Below are positions 10,815-24,440 of a stretch of DNA of 64,000 nucleotides, in pieces. The position numbers and the translations under genes were made by a program. The notes under the pieces were generated by a model. That model saw only the letters and a program-made list of their open reading frames with translations, was not told the DNA's origin and searched no databases. Origin of the DNA: Tamarix chinensis (taxonomy: Eukaryota; Streptophyta; Magnoliopsida; Caryophyllales; Tamaricaceae); assembly GCA_030549775.1 (NCBI GenBank), contig CM060174.1:47658707-47722706 (forward strand), in the 5' to 3' direction. How positions within the stretch are numbered: the stretch's first letter is position 1; each line of letters starts with the position of its first letter.

Positions 10815-12122
10815 GTATCCTTTAAGGTTTTGGCATTTATTTTGGATATTTTTCATCCACTTTGATTTTCTTATATAATAGGCTCAACACTTTATATGTT
10901 ATCACCTTAAGGATGATAGGGTGTTAGTTGATTGCTAATGAGAAAACCTTTTAGCCTATAGTTAAGGCTTGTGCCTTGTGGTTGCCTTTGTACTTCATAT
11001 AGGCTACAAACTTTACCAACTAATGAAAATGATATAACACCACCTACAAATAGCTCCCTCTCTCTAGGTGATCTCCCATTCGTTTATAGAGGAGCCTCCA
11101 TATCTACTATTGCACCTTCCACATCCACAACTCTTCACTTGACTACTACTCTAAGTCATATGACATTAGCTAGCATCCATGACCTCCTTCTTAGAGTAGC
11201 CACAATGTGGACTGACATGGAGAGGCATTAGAGACTCTTAGAGACTCAGATTTATGTCATTTGTTTATAGTTTCATCTAATATTTACACCATATCATCAA
11301 GATGACATAGAAACACACTTCAGCATTAAGGTTATAATGAGGAACATAGGCCCACTCTTATAGGTGCTGATGTTTCTTTATCTTTAGGTCCAATCATTGA
11401 TGAGTCACTTACTAAGGTTAATTAGATTAGTTGAGATTCCATATAGGTAACTAAATATGAGGAAATTATAAGTTAGGACTTGGATATGCTATCTATGCCT
11501 TCATTCATTATTCTAGCTACAACTTCTCACCCACCCAACTACCTTTGATCTACATTGATGTATCTATTTTTTGTTTTATATTAGGTGTAGTATATTCCAT
11601 ATGCTTGTACTTTCCTATATAGTTCTTTACGCACTCTCTTGTTCTTATGGTTCATGTGATATATCTCTTATTTTGATGTACTCTTATAATTATCAAATAA
11701 GATATTAAGGTTTTTGTTCTGCCTATTGTGTATCACTTTTGTTTAAATATTCTAATTCTTCTTCACTTATCTCTTTTCTTAAGAAATTAGATACACTCTC
11801 TTTGCTTGTGCATCACTTTTAGGGGAGTATTTTATATAATGTGTAACTCTCCATTTACACTTCTATGCATATGTTTAAGGGGAGGCTCCCCTTTAAAGTT
11901 TTGCAAATGTTGTTTACAATGCTTACATGTTTCAACATTGGATACCCTTTATCCTCACCTTTTGTTGATTAAAAATAGGGGAGAGAATCCAAATTTTGGA
12001 TTAAAATTTGTGTAATTGGTACATGAAAAAGGATATGATACAATTCTCGCAAACTTCATATTCACTAACCTTTAATATTTTCACTTTTGCACTTTTTTTT
12101 TTCATCATCCAAAAGGAAAAAT
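10815..12122 (+). other. Decayed 3' internal region of a SIRE-like copia element (probable)
   Basis: No intact domain. AGGGGAG-type motifs near 11820, 11878 and 11976, and a purine tract (CCAAAAGGAAAAAT, about 12109-12122) directly before the LTR-like start, match the 3' untranslated organisation of SIRE/Maximus copia elements. The short open frames at 10971-11231 (Thr/Ser-rich) and 11806-12015 are unrecognised and may be chance. The 10815-11250 part could belong to something else. Confidence 0.4.
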
Positions 12123-13970
12123 TATTAACCTCATAGGTTAAACTATATCTTTGTCCTTTTTTTGATGATAACAAACATGTTTATATAACTAATGTGTTTT
12201 GTTAAGTGTGCATGAACTATGACCGGTAAATAAAGAGACCTAAACACAATTACTAAAATTACTTCACAAAGTGGAAATCTAAAATAGCAGTCATGTATCA
12301 AAGTATAAGAGAAGACCATATAAAGATTACCATAACTTAAGAATTAAGGATTATATTTCTAAGTCTTAGGCTTTCTTATAAATAGTTAAGTTGAACACTT
12401 TTTGAGTTTGATTAAAACTCTCTTGACTTGAATTCACTTCATATGAATTCATGGTTGATCTTTAATTCTAAATCTTTTTAAGTGTTTTAAACTTGTTGAT
12501 TAGTTCTAGTTAAAACCATTCAATTAGTCTTAAGATCAATTGGGTGGTTTGATTTAAATGAAGGGTATTAAACGTGTAAAACTCAGATGGTGGTTCCATC
12601 AAATTTATTGACTGGTTTGAAAATAATTTTATTGGTTAACTAACAAATCTATAGGTTTTTTCTTGTAGAATCCCATTTTTCTCTATATAACAGCATCAAC
12701 TAGTTTCGTCAAACTCATTAGTTAGATTTACCAACAATTTCATGGGGCTCACTCATATAGATACCTATTTGTCACTATTTAAACTCATCAACTAGTTTGG
12801 AAACCAATCAACTATTTTCAACAATCAATCCATAGGATTTAATTCTGAATAAAGCCATACATCTCTTTTTAAGAACTTTTACCAAGTCGATCGACTAGCT
12901 TGACCAAATGGATCAATTGTTTTAACCAACCAAGATTATTTGAGAAGAAGTGCGAAATGGTTTTTCGTCGAAAGGAAACTATTTGAGTGTTTGATTAAAT
13001 TAATTGACTAGTCTAAAAGATACATTAACTTGTTTATAAAACCATGACACTAATTAAATATGTTCATAGAACAATCTTTTGATGACAAAAAATCTATTTA
13101 TTGGTTTTAAAAAAATAGATGTACCAGTTTGTGTAATAGTAACTTTCTCATATCAGGTCTTAACATATTAAATTGACTAGTTTTCTCAAGCTAATTGATA
13201 AGTGATCATTAAACACTTATTTTCTATCCATCGGCCAATAAAGCGTTTTGAACCATTTGTGCCTAACGACTACTCAACGAGGGTGAGAATTATAAATAAT
13301 CTCCCTTAGAATTTACTATAACCACTTTTCAACTACATTTACTCTGTAATTAATCACCTACTTTGAAAATCATTCAATTACTCATTTGAACTCTCTTAAC
13401 TTTTAAAGTATTAATTGAAAAGTATTCATTGCTCACTTCTCTTAGTTAGAGTTTCTCTTTAATTATAATTTCTATTATTACATATCATCTAAATTTCTAC
13501 ACTCTTATATCTTGATTTTTGGTGAAAATCAATTACATTCACAACCACCTTATAAAATTTATTACAAAGGAGTTAGTGAGTGTTTGTCTATCATTATTGA
13601 GAGATTTTTTCTTATATTCTAGAGAAGATAAATATGTTAAGGTGTAAATCATCCTTTAGAGGTTTATTGAGATTTTAAGGCTCTGAAACTAAGAGAAGAG
13701 TGATCATAAATCAAAACACATCATTTGTTCGAAATGGGAAGGGAAAGCCTTTTGATTATAGATTTAGAGAGTAATTTGCTCTTAAATCATTCTATGTTGT
13801 GTGTAAATGTTTTATTCTCTATTTTCATTCACAAATACCCTATCAATCCCCTATAAGGTTCTTTCATATTAAATATATCTTTTCCTTATATTAACTACAT
13901 GATCATTCTTCCTAAAATCATCAATAATGTTTATATCCTTTTTCCATTACCTCCCCTATAGTATATAACA
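12123..13970 (+). mobile_element. SIRE-like Ty1/copia LTR (LTR-C1)
   Basis: It starts after a purine tract with ATTATTAACCTCATAGGTT and soon reads TTTGATGATAACAAACATG, a hallmark near the start of SIRE-type copia LTRs. Its first 300 bp align with 63627-64000 (shared block around ATAAGAGAAGACYATAT). It carries many AATTGATTGG/TCAACTAGTTT motifs. The right end, TATAACA after ACCTCCCCTATAG, is tentative; no clear PBS follows. Confidence 0.6.
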
Positions 13971-16208
13971 TTCATCCATAGATAACACATCATATAGGTT
14001 ATCATCAACATAGTTGCCAATCTTAGAAGAAGTTAATAATTGCCAGCTTACCTCAACTCTTTTACCTTTGACGAGCCATGAAAGTGATCTTAGATGACTC
14101 ATTGTTATCAAAATCTATTTCTTGGCCATCACTTCACTAGTTATATTTATGCAACTTTCAAAATTGATGATCACTTTGCATAACTTGCTTTCGATTTTGC
14201 ATTTAGTTTAGACCGGTTTGTCTAATTGAATTACTTGATATGTCATGTTTTATATGACAAGTTCAAAACTTAATTGTTGTGTCTCCTTCAATAAAGTTTT
14301 AACCATATATCCTTTTCCATGAGAGAACTTCTGATGTAGGAGCAAACACTCAATAACTGGCTTTAATAATTATGGAACCAAATATTCTTTATTTGGAAAG
14401 AATCACGTACAACATTGAAGATAAACCGAGGGTTATGTTGATAGAAATGTACCAAACAAGCTATTAAGTGTCTACGTGCATGTTGTATGGCATGCATGGA
14501 ATATATAGCCATGTACATAGGGAGGAAATATGCAGCTTGGTCGTGTATAATTATTAATTTAGCTAATTAATTAATTAAGTAGTAGGGTAGGATATTAGCT
14601 AGAGAATGAAGTTATCATAAAGTAGCATAAAGTTAGCATAAAGTAGCATAATATCTTTTAGCTTGGTATCTTTTGAATTATGCTTTTTAGCTAAATGGTA
14701 GGTTAGCTATATAAGCCATTGAAAGTCATGATTAGATGTAGAAGTGAATGATGAAATATTGAAGTTAAATGTAAGTTGAATTTTGTGTGAGTTTAATTTA
14801 AGCTAATATAATATGTGTGAATGATTAAACTTGAAAATCTTAATCTCTTTATCTTTGTGAATTATAGATTAATTCCTATCCTTTATACCCTCCATAATCC
14901 ACATTTTTCTAGCCATCATTATTAGCCAAACATCACCCAAAAATTGAAGCCTAAACTAGTTATACCAATCAAAAACCCTAACCCTTCCATTCGAACCAAA
15001 ACATAACCCTAAACCTAAATTTCAAAGTAAAACCCTAACCTAATCCTAACACACGACATCATATTCCATTAAACCCTAACATTTGAATCACCATCATCAT
15101 CGACATATCATCATCGATTCAATATAATAATCACACAATCATATTTGAACCATCATCATCATTTATCCATCACCACCGAATCATACTCATCTTATTCGAA
15201 TCATCACCATCATCCTTCCATCCTATTCGAATATCTTTAACCCTAATTCACTATAACCAAACCTTCGTCTTATTAATCTCATCATAACCGACCCTTAATC
15301 TCATATAATTGAGAATCCCATCCTCCCACACACATCAACTTCCCCTTGTATCATTGAAGTTCTTATAAGATCATCAAATCCATTTTTTGATACTAAATTA
15401 ATGTGTAAAGGAAAAACTCAACATGTAATTATAGATTTTTGGGATAAAATATGAAAAAAAACAAAGGTGGTAGATGTATATAAAAAAATAGGATGAATGA
15501 TGGTAACATATGGTGGTGAGGAGTATGATATATAGATGTGGGATATGAACATAGGCTTCTAAAGGACTAAAATACTACTATTGATTAAATTCACACACAA
15601 AATATTAAGATGTTTCTAAATTATTACATAAAGAGATAATATAATTTAGAGAGAGATCTATTTTGTGACTCAAACAAACAACATAAATGTAGAACACCGG
15701 AACTCACAAAGGATTTCAATGAGAGAGAATCTCAATTCATTAATTTAACCCCATTACGATTATAAACGTTATTTATAAGGGATTTTTATAGCCAAATTAC
15801 ACACCCTCAAGTTGAATCTTCTACTACACAGAAGATAAATCATATTCTTAAAAGATTAAACTCTATCTAATCTTATAATAATATAGTTAACCATTAAGCA
15901 AACAAAATAGTAGGCAATGATACATTAACCCATAACATCTAAGTACTATTAATAGTATTGACAATGTGGGTAGTGGCTAAATAAAATCTTACCAAACTTT
16001 ATCTAATATCAACCAACAACTTATGATAAGATAATTCACACCATACAATAAATTAACTTAATAATTAAAAAAATTAATGATTAGCTAACTAAATCTTCCT
16101 TAATAAGGCCTGACCCTAAGGTGTAGTGTCCTCCTAGACGATATACCATTCCTTTACTTGTAGGTTATTGTTTCCCTCCTTTAGAGAACTATATAGAACT
16201 TCTTATAA
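13971..16208. other. Unassigned noncoding region, probably old retroelement sequence
   Basis: No coding frame. At 14640 on, AGCATAAAGT-like words repeat in tandem, followed by TATATAAGCC near 14708, which resembles an LTR promoter. 15400-16208 contains TTATTTATAAGG (about 15770), which could be a TATA box of a minus-strand LTR. I could not fix element ends. The right part was split by LTR-A2 and may continue at 21648. Confidence 0.4.
14936..15250. repeat. Cluster of telomere-like AAACCCTAA boxes
   Basis: AACCCTA words occur near 14981, 15006, 15033, 15073 and 15238, interspersed with CATCATCA and ATTCGAA words. The plant telomere unit is TTTAGGG. Here the words are scattered rather than head-to-tail, so this is not a telomeric array. 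Confidence 0.55.
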
Positions 16209-16314
16209 GATACTGTAACACCCCCAAAATTCACTACTGAAAAATTTCGTTAATCAAAAAGGAAATTAGCGGAAGCAGGTAAATAAAACGTGAACTTTGG
16301 GAGTATTACCGCCA

Positions 16315-16360
16315 CACTTAGTACCAAACCGGTTCACTCATACCGTTCCAGTACCAAGTG
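16315..16360 (-). repeat. Conserved hairpin near the LTR-A 3' end (LTR-A2)
   Basis: Arms CACTTAGTAC (16315-16324) and GTACCAAGTG (16351-16360), one mismatch, about 100 bp inside the terminus. Confidence 0.8.
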
Positions 16361-16889
16361 CTAAGGCTAAGAAAAAAATAAAATACAATTGAAAGAAGTT
16401 CAACGTACATAAATCAGAGTAGCGCATCAAATCATTTGCAAGAATAAAATACACCAATAGTGGTTACAGTAACACATAACATTAAAACCAGGAATTTAAA
16501 GAGAAAGAGAAAACCCTAACGATACCGGATAACTCCTTACTCTCTTTCCCGTAGCCCACTTGAGTAGCACCTGAAAATACCTGCAAGGGCACTGCCCATT
16601 GAATAGGCAGGGGCCCCATAAAGGGAATCCCTTCAGTACTACGGTACTGAGTAACCCTTTAATACCACACTTAAAGACAGGCCTGCATACGGCACATAAT
16701 GCAAGCTACACACATAAATAATGAGAGGTGCACACATAACAATAACATGCATAATAATTCATAAATCACGATCAATACTTTGGGCCTTAAGCCATGTCAT
16801 AGTGTAAGATCAATACATTCGGGTCTTAAGCCATTATTCCGTCAATCATTCCATCAATCTCATATTTTATATCCATGTGAGTACGAGAA

Positions 16890-17370
16890 CCCCACTATTA
16901 TAGCCGGTGGACCGGAAGTAAACACACAAGGCAGAACGCCTCTGACCACTATTATTGCCGGTGGACCGGAAGGTAAACACACAGGGCAGAACGCACCTAA
17001 CCACTATTATTTGTCGGTGGACCGGTCTAGCCCCGACTCACATGGTGTTCCACTATAAGTGATTAGTATTTTTCCATAACCTTATTCACATACATAACTG
17101 ATTTTATTGAGCTCGGGACCCCCACTATTATTGCCGATGGACCAGAATACATATAAACTCATCATCCAGGGCACAACGCTCCTGGCCACTATTATAACTG
17201 GTGGACCAGAATATATAAAGAATCATCATCTAGGGTACAATACTCCTGGCCACTATTATAACTGGTGGACCGGGATATATAAAGAATCATCACCCAGGGC
17301 ACAACGCTCCTGGCCACTATTATAACCGGTGGGCCGGTACTCAATATCATAATCATCTGGGCCCGGCTCA
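16890..17370 (-). repeat. Palindromic minisatellite in LTR-A2
   Basis: Seven copies of CCACTATTAT-NCCGGTGGACCGG in two groups (about 16892-17020 and 17120-17330), separated by a spacer containing GTGTTCCACTATAAG. The second group's spacers include ATATATAAAGAATCATCA. Confidence 0.88.
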
Positions 17371-17999
17371 TTAATATTCCACTTTCAATAATAGTATCTT
17401 TCCTTTCTTTAATCACCACATCAATCATATTTATTTGCCTCGAACGGGAGATCAATAACCTGGGACACAAAGGTACACCGGTCGTACCGGTGCATATCAG
17501 CTACTCAGTACCCTTCAACCACGAACCCGAGGACACAAAGGTACCCTGGTCGTACTGGTGCATAAAGCTAACTCAGTACCCTACCGACAAGGACACCTAA
17601 TCCATAAGTATGCATACCCCCTAACTAGGTCCGTAGAGCTAGAAAGAGTAAGATATAGGGCCTGGCTGGGGCACAAAGACACACCAGCAAATACCAGAAT
17701 AATCGTGGACTAAATCACGTCCTTAGGGTAGCGACCCCTAAGGAGTCACCATTCCTGATCTCGAGGTCTTTCACTTTAAGCAATAGTGTCTTAATTAAAG
17801 TGATCACGAAAAGCACAATAATCCGTTACTTATTCACTTTTGATCGTTTCGACATCATTAGTCATTTCTTATTCAGATAATTATCCAGGATATCACAGAG
17901 CAATCATCAAGGCCATACTAATCATCAGATACTCTTACTTGGCTAATCAACATTATTTAATCATATTATGAAGGTCCACGATCACAAAGACATTGTAGG

Positions 18000-19440
18000 T
18001 ACAAATTACTCATTTTCCCTTTACTTATATAGTTGCTAAGTATTCCTTCCTTACTTGACAATTTACTATATTACCCCTTAGGTTATATAATTACCAAATT
18101 ACCCATTGTCCAATTTAGATTACCCAATTATCTCCTACACTTTTTAAATCACCATCCACCCCTCATAATTGCTACACTTATCATATTTCCCATTTGGTTG
18201 GTTAGATTACCAAATCGCCCTTCTCCTTGGTTACAATTACTAAATTGCCCTTGAGTTGGATAAATTACTAAATTACCCTCCTTCATTATCATGATTACTA
18301 TTTTGCCCCTTTAGTTGGTTAACAATTATCACTTTACCCTTTAATAGGCTAAATTACCAAACCGCCCCTTTAGTTGGATAAATTACCAAATTGCCCTTCT
18401 CCTTTATCATAATTACCATTTTACCCCTCTCAATTATTTTAAATGCCATTTACCCTTTTTAATTATCATAAATCCCAAATTACTCTTCTTCATAATTACC
18501 AATATTAATTTATCCTTCTTCATAATCATAATTATTAATTTACCCTTCTCCATATTAATAATTACTATATTACCTTTCTCCATTATTAAAATTACCATAA
18601 TGCCCTTTAATTGGTTAATTTACCAAATTACCCTTCTCTATTATCATAGTTGTCCAATTACCCCTTTTTAATCATACTTTAATTATTAATTTATCCTTTG
18701 TCGTTATCATTATTACCAAGTTACCCCTTACTATCGGGTTTACCATAATATCCTTTTATTTACAAAATTACTCTTCTACCCCTTACTTTCAAATTACCAT
18801 AATATCCTTTTATTTATAAAAATTACCACCATACCCTTTTACTTGTAAAATTACCATAACACTCCTTTTTCTTTACAAATTACTATCTTACCCTTTTACA
18901 TCCAAAGTTACCATTTTTATCTTTCCTTACAAAATTACCATTTTGCCCTTCCTTTCCAAAATTACCATATTACCCTTTACTTATAAATTACCATTTCGCC
19001 ATTCACTTATACCATTACCATATTGCCATTTACTTATGAAATTACTATTTTTTCCCCCTTTACTTTCAAAATTACCATATTGCCCTTTTACTTGAAAAAT
19101 TATCATAATGCCCTCCTTCATCCAAAATTACTATTTTACCCCTACTTCCAAGATCACCATTCTTACCACTTACTTATAAAATTACTATATTACGCCCTTG
19201 ACTCCAAAATTACTCCTTTACCCCTTTTTACTTGTCAAATTACCATATTGCCCTTTTTCCTTCAAAATTACCCAAATACCCTTCTTTCTCACAACTTCAA
19301 ATTTTTATCCTTATACTTATAAATTATCATTCCACCCCTTTCTTTTGAATTTACCAAAATACCCTTTTTGCTTAAAAATTTACTAAAATACCCTTTTCAC
19401 TTATAAAATTTCCACCCAACCCCTTTATTCACCATTTTTA
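18000..19440. repeat. Degenerate AATTACC-based tandem array
   Basis: About 1.4 kb of repeats of roughly 20-30 bp. The consensus is near AAATTACCATATTGCCC followed by a TTTACTT-like spacer, with high copy-to-copy divergence. Chance open frames within it (for example 19023-19322) show the periodic peptide pattern expected from a tandem repeat. Found only in LTR-A2. Confidence 0.85.
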
Positions 19441-20179
19441 TGAATTTACTAACACTACATAAAATAATGATATTAATACTTCATTTTTATCATCTAAGTC
19501 CACCAACTTGTCATTATTCAACACAATACTCATTAGCAACTTCATACATTGATTCACATACCTCATAAGCATAATTACTAAAATACCCTTAGACAATAAT
19601 ATTATTCATGCATTAGCAACATGATACATCATAAACAAGCATTTAACATTTCCATCAATAATCAAACTCCTTCCTTAATTAACATACCTATATATGGCAC
19701 AAAAGTTATCATGCTTTTCCTTTTTATCAAACAATATAAGGAACCATATACATATCATGCTAAGCACACCAAACATGCATAAAATCATACTAAACCCCTA
19801 ATGTGCTAGCATACGTTTTTCCATATATTTAAGGGAGGATTAACGGTTACCTTAATCCCGCAAAATATCAAATCTTACCAAGAATAATTAGCAACTCAAC
19901 ACCTAAAAATAATATCCATCATTATTATGTTAGAAACAAGAAATTAAAAAGGATAAGACTTTATAAAAATTTATTTAATAATAAAACACTTAACTTAAAA
20001 TACTATTATACCTTAAAGATTAGCCAAATAGATTTCAAAATGAAGGGGGAGCTCACGCTGCATGAACAGCGTGAGTCTCATGCAAAACCATGGGGAGAAA
20101 AGGGCTCAAAGAGGGTAAAGGGAGCAAATTTTTTTATTTTCGGGTTAGGGTCTTTAGGCTGGAAAAGAAGGTGGATGGG

Positions 20180-21270
20180 GGAGGTTTCAAGGCAAGGGAA
20201 TGGTGCAGAAGTGAAGAGGGGGTGTAGGTGGAGGCTAAGGGTGGTTTCACGGCGGCATAGGGCGGCGGCAAGGCGGCGAAGTTGGCTGTCGAGAAGGGTC
20301 GAGGGGAAGGGGTTGTGAAGGAAGGAAAAGGAGAGGGAAAAATGGTGGGGTGCAAGGGTTGTTTTCGGTCCACTAAGGCATGGCGGTGGTAGAGGGGGTT
20401 GCAGGGTGTCGAACGCTAGGTTGGGTGGCGGTAGAGGTGGCCGGACGGCGGCGGAAATGGCGGTTGCAGGTGGCTTAGCGGTAAGGGGGAAAACCGGGGA
20501 GAAAAAGGAAGAGGTGGATAAGGGGGAAAGTGCAAGGCTCGAAGGGGCTTGGGGGGTCTTGTGGTGGTGCAGGGTGGTAGTAGGTGGTGGCAGAAGGCGG
20601 CGCAGGGGTTGGGCTTGGTGGTTCAAGCGGCGGCGGGCGGTGGCAATAAAAAATTAGGGAAAGAAGGATGGAGAAGGAGAAAAGAGAGAAGAGGCTCGGG
20701 AGGAAGAGATGAGGCTCAAAAAAAAAAGGGGAAATGAAGGGCTTGGGAGATGGAGAAAAAGAAGAGGGAGAAGAGAGGGGGCAGCGACTGGCCGATCGGT
20801 GCTGCAGTGGTGGCAAGGTTGGTTGGTTGGCAGGGGAAAGAGAGGGAAGAAGAAGGAAAGGGAGAGAGGCACGTGAGCTGTGGTCCGGGGGCCGGTTTGG
20901 CTCGAAAAGGGAAGGAAAATGACGGGGGAAGAGAGAGAGGGAGAGGGAGCAGGTGGTGGCAGCTGCAGGGCGGTGGTTGGCGTATGCAGGTTGTCGGGCA
21001 TGGTGGCAATGAAAAAGGAGGAAGAAGAAGGGAGAAGCCGGCCGGTCGAAGGGAAAGGAAATGAGGCTGAACCGGCTGGTCAGGGAAATTTAAAAAGAAA
21101 GGAGGCTGCTGGGCTGTGCTGGGCGGGCGTGCGAGGAAGAGAAGGGAGACGACCCGCACGAGGGAGGGAGGAAAGGAGGGGAGATGGGCCAGTGGCCCAG
21201 CGCGCAAGGAGGGGGGGGAGAGGAAGGCAGGCCGGGCGGCCCAAGTGGGGAAAATGGGAAAAAGGAGAGG
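20180..21270. other. GC-rich block of LTR-A2 with chance ORFs
   Basis: G-rich + strand (GGTGG, GGAGAGGG, GGCGG words). Overlapping open frames on both strands encode Pro/Ser/Phe-rich or Gly/Arg/Glu-rich low-complexity peptides without domains. It corresponds to 6517-7560. Confidence 0.75.
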
Positions 21271-21647
21271 AGAAAAGGAAAAAGGAGAAAAAGGGTAAAA
21301 AGGAAAAATGGAAAAATAGGGAAAATAAGGTAAATTAATTTATAAAATCATAAAATGTAATATTCTTGATAAATTATTTAATTTAATAATTTAATTCATT
21401 ATAATCTAATATATTAGTTCAAAAAGGGTAAGGTTGGTAAAATATTGGTTTTGAAAATTATTTAAATACAATTATATGAAAATAGTAAAATATTTATTTT
21501 TAAATTTATTAAATTATCTTATCCAAATTTATATACTCTAAAATCCATAAAATAATTAAAATAAATAATTTTACAAGCTAATTTTATTTCAAATAAAGTC
21601 ATTTATTAAAATATAGGTTTTTGAAATTTTTGGGGGATTACAGATAC

Positions 21648-23735
21648 CCTCCAATGATAGGGTGTGCTTCTACATCATGTTGGTTTGAGTAGGATTATAA
21701 CCCTTTTATCATGAAATTTTAACATATTCAAGGAGGATTTTTAGAGGAGTTTAGATTTTCATTTTCCCATTTTCTTTTGTTAACTATAGGAGCTAAGGAT
21801 CTAGGTAAGATATTATCACTCTCTCTAAGCATTATTGGTGTGACTATATCTGGCACATAATTAAAATTCTCTTATTGTTAATTATAGTATGGGTAAAAAG
21901 GGTATTATTTTAGGGTAGGCATTGAGAGGGCTAACTTGAGTATATCTAGCACACAGATAATAAAATTAATAAAACCTAGATCACAAAAGAACAAATAATA
22001 AGATAAACACAATTATGGGGATTAAAAAGCATAAAAAAAGCAAATCAAATAGGAAAACAAATATGGATGAATGTAAATATAATAAAAATTTTAGGGAATC
22101 AATATCAGTCATTATATTAGGTTAAGATAAAGCAAATAATTCCTATATCACCTATTAGCCATGAAGAAAGAGATCAACAAAGTTGCAAGTTAGAAGAAGG
22201 TCTATACATCTTATATTACTTTCATCAAACAATTGAATACATCAAAACAATAATTTTAAATCCTGTTTAATTCTAGTAGTAGAGCCACAAAAGGGGATTT
22301 TATATGTAACTAGTTCAAATTTGTTAAGAATAAGTGGAATAGTTTCATTCAAGTACTTACACTAGTTCTTTAAGCATATCAATTTGTATTCCCCTTCATT
22401 GACCACACATATCAAAATGTTCTACTACTTTAGTTAGAACATAGAATTATTAGCTCAATTGTTATCTAACTTAGCAATAATTTATACACATGATTTATAG
22501 TATGTTTATATATCTATCTAGTAATTATAAAATCTTTCTAATTATTGCTATATGAAGCAAGAATAAGGTACTCATCATGTAAATATTAATTTATATAATT
22601 ACCCATAAAATGATATCTATTAAAGAAAAGTAAATGATTATCTCATGACAATTAGGAATATAAATAAACTATTATTAAAATATCAAATCATAGTATAAGG
22701 TTTTAATTTCATCTCTAAAAAAAAGACTTTTAGCCACACAATTCATGATAAATTGGCCAATAACTGAAGTAAAAATAAGTGAAATAAGGTGAGAAAATGA
22801 TACCCATTCATGGGATAGATGACCACTAATTGTGAAAATTCGTTTATTCCTCATGTGAACATCCTTTATTCTCCTCTTGAATTTTATCTTGACTTGGATG
22901 TTCCTTTGTCTTATTTAGGGTGCTTTGTTAACAAAAATTAAGGGTTTGTGAATATGAAATTGATGCTTTTGGGAATAAATTGAAATACTTCAACCATAAA
23001 TTAGAATAGTTATGGAGGTGGATGATGATTTGGATATGGTGGAATTCTAAATTACAAACCTTATGATGGAGGCTAAATTGAAAGAAGAGAATCATGAATT
23101 TAGGGTATATGATGAAATAATTAAATGAATTAATGAAGACAAGAGTGATTAGAATCATGAATTTGTGGAATTAATGGAGTGGTATAGGTTGAATATGAAG
23201 ATGAATAAAAACTAACTATTGAATCTTAAGACTAGTGGAAATATTTGTTCATTTCTTTTAGATCTTAGTTAGTGATGTTGATATAAGTGGGAAGATAGAC
23301 TAGAACTTAAAAAATATTTAGAAATGATTTGTGTCAAGGTTAAGATCTTCATGGACAATTAAGTGCTTTAGATGTCCTTTGGTCGACCACCCATTATTTG
23401 GTGAATTTTAGTGTCTTTTCAATGATAACGTCAGCTTTTGATGAATTTTTTTACCATTTTCCTATATGATTTAGGAAAAAAATTTAATCATAAACATTTT
23501 ATTTCTTGATCTTATATTTCCATTGCAACTTGAAAGAAATTGATCAAAATTTTGAAGAAAAAGGTATGCTTGAAATAAAAGATCTAGTTGACCTTGTTTT
23601 TTTATCCTTTTTTTCATGATTGATCCAAATAAGAACCTATGATTTAAGAGAGGTTAAATTAAAAGTTTTACAAGAAAAATAATGCAAAATATGATATTTA
23701 AAACCATAAAAATGTAGCATAAAATGCACTTATCA
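21648..23735 (-). mobile_element. Athila/Tat-type Ty3/gypsy LTR, minus orientation (left end uncertain)
   Basis: Read on the minus strand it starts TGATAAGTGCATTTTATGC at 23735, directly after a polypurine tract. That start is typical of Athila/Tat LTRs. The 21950-22260 part aligns with 63120-63430 (shared AAGAACAAATAATAAGA and GGGAATCAAT words). The left end was not found; LTR-A2 sits at 21647 and may have hit this element or its flank. No coding. Confidence 0.6.
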
Positions 23736-23748
23736 AACTCCCCCTCAC
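23736..23748 (-). promoter_or_regulatory. Polypurine tract of the minus-strand Athila/Tat element
   Basis: Sense GTGAGGGGGAGTT immediately 5' of TGATAAGTGC. The PPT primes plus-strand cDNA synthesis, so the LTR to its left is a 3' LTR. Confidence 0.7.
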
Positions 23749-23990
23749 ATATTTTTAGTCCCTTAGAAAAAAAATAAAAGACTCAAAAGTAAACCCTACT
23801 AACTAGAAAGAAAACAAACTCTAATTCCCTTAAATAATTTTCATAGAAATCCCTTACTTTTATGAAATTCTCAATTCACACTCAACTAAGAGTCCATATT
23901 TCAAGCATCAATTTAAACATATGGTATACATATTAGAGATAGATGTATATTTCATGGTATAACTTGATGTATCTTAACCCAAATTTATAT
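23749..23990 (-). other. 3' untranslated remnant of the minus-strand Athila/Tat element
   Basis: Noncoding sequence upstream of the PPT in the minus sense. The element's coding part is absent: near 23990-24030 the sequence passes into a + orientation LTR. Confidence 0.4.
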
Positions 23991-24383
23991 ATTTCTTAAG
24001 ACAATTTCATCCGTCTACTTGAGTTTTTACTATTTGCTTAGTTTTGTAGGAACTAATGAAATCAAGGTAAGGAGTTGAGGAGAAAAAACACAATAGAAGG
24101 AGTGAAACATAGAGTCAAGAGGATTTAGTGCACTAAAAGACTCTAAAAGAGAATTTAGGTGTAGAAAAATTAAGACAATGCAATGAAAAAGATAGAAATA
24201 CAAATGCTCCATATTTATGGAAATACTGACCATATTTCTTGGTCTTCCTTTCCATATGCTTCACTAACTTATGTCATGTGCATATCTTTAGGAAAAAAAA
24301 TATGGTTGTCCCATATTTACTTATACATACTATATTTTTATAAGTATTGGATCTATTTGGACAAGCCTTTTGCACACACACAC

Positions 24384-24440
<57 letters not shown>

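Larger units (their letters stand above)
16214..21642 (-). mobile_element. Solo LTR of family A, long subtype (LTR-A2), 5429 bp, TSD GATAC
   Basis: Begins TGTAACACCCCCAAAATTC and ends TTTTTGGGGGATTACA. Perfect TSD GATAC at 16209-16213 and 21643-21647. It shares the terminal hairpin, the minisatellite and the GC-rich block with LTR-A1, but has a 1.4-kb AATTACC-type array at 18000-19440 not seen in the others. It lacks the GGAGC-GCTCC palindrome and a recognisable TATAAATA box. No coding domain inside or adjoining, hence a solo LTR. Confidence 0.92.

Noticed and set aside
14936..15250. Interstitial telomere array
   Set aside because: AAACCCTAA words are scattered and interrupted, with no head-to-tail run of more than about one and a half units.
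16890..17370. CRISPR-like array (regular repeats with spacers)
   Set aside because: Repeats are diverged, spacers are themselves repeated, the host is a plant nuclear genome and the array belongs to an LTR.
19023..19322. Repeat protein with a periodic pattern
   Set aside because: The period comes from the AATTACC tandem array; alternate frames show the same pattern.
20078..20626. 182-codon minus frame as a proline-rich cell-wall protein
   Set aside because: No signal peptide or regular repeat, it lies inside LTR-A2 with a defined TSD, and sister LTRs do not keep the frame.
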